DNA of 19,279 nt from Cymbomonas tetramitiformis. Its lineage: Eukaryota > Chlorophyta > Pyramimonadophyceae > Pyramimonadales > Pyramimonadaceae. A program made the translations under genes and the position numbers. A model generated the notes under the pieces. The model saw only the letters and a program-made list of their open reading frames with translations, was not told the origin of the DNA and did no database searches. The stretch is from assembly GCA_001247695.2 (NCBI GenBank), contig LGRX02031295.1:1-19279 (forward strand). Direction: 5' to 3'. Shown in pieces: positions 17,501 to 19,279 of this stretch (within the stretch, counting starts at the first letter, position 1; each line of letters starts with the position of its first letter).

Positions 17501-19279
17501 GTGAAGCAGTTGGAAAAGCACGATTCCAAGACTTTCAAGCTTCCTGCAAAGAAGAATAGGAAGCATGTCTACGAGAAGCTGTCGAAGGGGGAGTGGGCCA
17601 ATGTGAACGATTGGGAGCTTTTCGGGGGAGACGTTGACAATGGCAAATGGTTCCCGGTCTGGTACTTTTTGACATCGGCTCAGCAGTTGCATATTAAGGC
17701 GGAGGTGTTGCAAATGAATCACATCTCCATCGCCAACGAGTACGCAACGAATTGGACGATGGCTACAGTGCGTCAGGAGACTTGGGACCTCATTGTTAGA
17801 ATCATGCATGCGTACGAATTGCGTATTCTGAAGGGGCAGACTAAGACCCCCACCAAGGGGTCGGGTAAGAAACGCAAGACCTGGACTCCGGAGAGTGAGA
17901 TCGTTGACATGACTACCGAGACGTCTGGGGCGGAGGAGGCGTTGAAGGATGTAGGTGCCGACCTCAAGAAGAAGAAGTCGGGTGGCAAGGCCAGGTCTAG
18001 GCGTGTTCCTCGAAGCGCCGGTAACACGTTGAGTGTCGGTCAGCCGGCACAGCCTTTGCAGCAGGCGATCGTGAAGGAGAGCGAGAAGCAGGAGTTGAAC
18101 ATGTCCTTTTTCCAGACGATGCTCGGGTTTCACTCGGACGTGGAGGTTGATTACTTGAACGGCGTTCTGAAGAAAATCCTGATCACTGAGCTCACCATCG
18201 CAGAGGCGATTGACACCTTGAAGAGGTTCAAGGCCCAACGCAACGTTCAGGCCTGGATCGTGTCGCAATCTGGGGTGGAGAATTGGACTGCTTTTGAGAA
18301 GAAATACGGTGAGATTTGGGCTTGCCAGGAGTCCATCGAGCGATGCATCAAGGCGGTGAAACAAGGTAAAAGTGGGCGAGGGGGGAGTCAGCGCACGGTT
18401 CCCAAGGCCATCGTCCAATTCGTCGCAGACTGCAACACGTGGCTTTCCCGGTGTCAGGCCGGAGAGGGAGACCTCGGGCGGCTGCCCGTCAACTACGTCC
18501 CCAATACAGTTAAGGTGTGCGTTCTTTCAACATTCTTTGTTGTAATAGTCGTGCTCCTCAACATGTAGTTGCATGTTTTATTGCGCTAGCAATTTTCATT
18601 GGGTCATTCAAATATTAACAAGCGGTTTGTGGTATAATAATAGGTGGCACTTCCCTCCCCCCTTGTGGAGGATGGCAAGGAGGCAGAGTGCGAGAAAGAG
18701 TTCGAGTGGAAGACGGTTCAAACCGGCTACATGATCTACAAAGACGAGTTGACGAAACTCGAGAATGTCCCCAAGATGAATTACGTGGGGACAATACTGG
18801 ACGTTATTTACGACTTCGATACGGAGCTGTCAGAGCACGCGTTATCCGAGCCCGACCTGATCAAGTTCATAGATGCCTTTGCGGCGCTCACCACCTCGCC
18901 GGACTGGACAATATTGATATTTTGTGGGTTTGCTCAGCAGACCGGGTTCCTGAAGATCCTGGAGAGCAAATGCAACGGTGGGGCCCAGCGCATATGGTGG
19001 CGCAAGGAGAACCAGGATGTAGGTGCCAACCAAAAAATCCGGTACAATATCCTCGAAGCGGCTGTCATCGGGTTCCAAATGGCGGACCATGAGTCCGGGG
19101 AAAAATCCACTCGCAAACCATGGATGTGCGACTTCGACTTCTCGTCGAAGGATGCGGAGGCGGGCTCGAGGGCGAATGTGTTGGAGGGGTATTCTGTCGT
19201 CAAGCAACCCTATCGAGACGATGGGAAAGTGGTATGCGCTCACCAGAAGCCCCAGCACCTGCTAATAGAGCTCATCAAC
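14536..19279 (+). CDS. ParB-like domain plus putative DNA methyltransferase protein, four exons, cut by the window edge
   Basis: Exons 14536-15087, 16601-17302, 17411-18514 and 18644 to the edge are joined by phase-0 GT-AG introns and give 998 codons without a stop. Exon 1 (184 codons) is unrecognised. The second exon resembles a ParB/Srx-fold domain at about residues 255-410: a block RDEDRAQVMNLKESM, then GVYRFVCFGHQHSLTARRR in the place of the GxR box, then a helical tail. The third exon is helical, with lysine/arginine-rich stretches (GSGKKRKTW; KKKKSGGKARSRR) that could be nuclear localisation signals. The last exon has RIWWRKENQ, RYNILEAAVIGF and HQKPQHLLIELIN, the pattern of circularly permuted N6/N4 DNA methyltransferases, where HxxKPxxLl leads to motif I. 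ParB-methyltransferase fusions are known in prokaryotes and phages. Intron 17303-17410 has a TACTAAC branch point. The function is inferred from motifs only. Confidence 0.6.
15171..16070. repeat. Tandem array of six 145-bp units plus a partial seventh in intron 1 of the ParB-like gene
   Basis: CTTGAAC starts units at 15171, 15316, 15461, 15606, 15750 and 15895 (periods 145, 145, 145, 144, 145). A shortened copy runs from about 16031. Each unit carries the CTCATTA-GCC-TAATGAG palindrome, a pyrimidine run ending in ACAG about 41 bases later, and a second small hairpin (TGTCAT-CAT-ATGACA). Units are nearly identical, so the array is young or homogenised. Minus-strand frames through the array are by-products of the 145-bp period. 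Confidence 0.95.
16087..16359 (+). CDS. Alternative terminal exon encoding a MYND zinc finger
   Basis: Acceptor ctttactgcag ends at 16086. Reading in phase 0 from exon 1 (ending at 15087) gives a 274-residue protein of exon 1 plus 90 codons, stopping at 16357-16359. The MYND finger is complete: CINC, CGGC, YCSHDC and HRQEC (codons about 16222-16335), matching C-x2-C...C-x2-C-x4-YC-x3-C...H-x3-C. MYND domains bind proteins, often proline-rich partners in transcriptional repressors. AATAAA at 16405-16410 lies 46 bases after the stop, as expected for a last exon. Exon 1 can be joined in the same phase either to this exon or to 16601, so one gene could make two proteins. An independently inserted exon or a retained relic is the alternative. 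Confidence 0.7.
   Translation, partial: DSGTTDFNSPVKLSNGWTACFTQSAVRKANKDRFGKSSVSARQCLCINCGKQGEKRCGGCHQAVYCSHDCAKQHWKSSHRQECSKSKLKK
16405..16410 (+). terminator. Poly(A) signal of the MYND-ending transcript
   Basis: Canonical AATAAA, 46 bases after the MYND stop codon and 190 bases before the acceptor of the next exon. This position fits intronic polyadenylation. Confidence 0.5.
16444..16553. repeat. Two further solitary copies of the intronic palindrome
   Basis: CTCATTAGCTTAATGAG is at 16444-16460 and CTCATTAACCTAATGAG at 16537-16553. The first is followed after about 43 bases by ccccttaacag. The second is followed by the real acceptor of exon 16601 (tacaatatag), 47 bases away, with a gtgactaac branch-point-like word between them. 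Confidence 0.85.

Noticed and set aside
17381..18418. 345-codon open frame on the minus strand opposite the third exon of the ParB-like gene
   Set aside because: Shadow of the plus-strand exon: same codon register pattern, no family resemblance, and splice sites and phase support the plus strand.

Overview
The window looks like nuclear DNA of a eukaryote. The coding regions are split by GT-AG introns with recognisable branch points, sit in AT-rich non-coding DNA, and are surrounded by mobile elements. A Ty3/gypsy-type retroelement that carries a cytosine DNA methyltransferase recalls reports, from memory, of retrotransposons with captured DNMTs in charophyte algae and dinoflagellates. The ordinary GT-AG introns fit a streptophyte or other green alga better than a dinoflagellate, but the host cannot be fixed from this sequence.

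Region 1 (1-1454) is the 3' end of a type-B carboxylesterase/cholinesterase-like gene on the + strand. It has two exons, with a 45-bp minisatellite in the upstream intron and a small inverted-repeat element (MITE-like) in the next intron. Region 2 (1455-3705) has no convincing gene. It ends in three degenerate tandem units of about 170 bp, each holding the same small hairpin. Region 3 (about 3706-10150) is a damaged Ty3/gypsy-like retroelement. Its domain order is reverse transcriptase, RNase H, C5-cytosine methyltransferase, integrase, PHD finger, then the first half of a second, adenine-methyltransferase-like domain. A one-base frame break lies inside the integrase catalytic core, and the 3' end stops abruptly.

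Region 4 (about 10150 to beyond the right edge) is AT-rich outside its exons and carries two divergent genes. The minus-strand gene (three exons, 1006 codons) is a DUF7869-type, RNase-H-fold transposase-like protein. The plus-strand gene has at least four phase-0 exons and is cut by the window edge. It encodes a ParB-like domain, a basic linker, and the start of what looks like a circularly permuted DNA methyltransferase (HQKP motif; motif I expected just past the edge). Its first intron holds an alternative terminal exon encoding a MYND zinc finger, with its own stop and poly(A) signal.

The first introns of both divergent genes are packed with tandem arrays built on one shared 17-bp palindrome (CTCATTA-NNN-TAATGAG), in the same + strand orientation. 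The likely reading is one large DNA transposon, carrying a transposase and a DNA-modification gene, inserted into the methyltransferase domain of an older retroelement. If so, the missing half of that domain and the retroelement 3' end lie to the right of this window. The window therefore holds up to three separate DNA-methylation-type enzymes, all on mobile elements.
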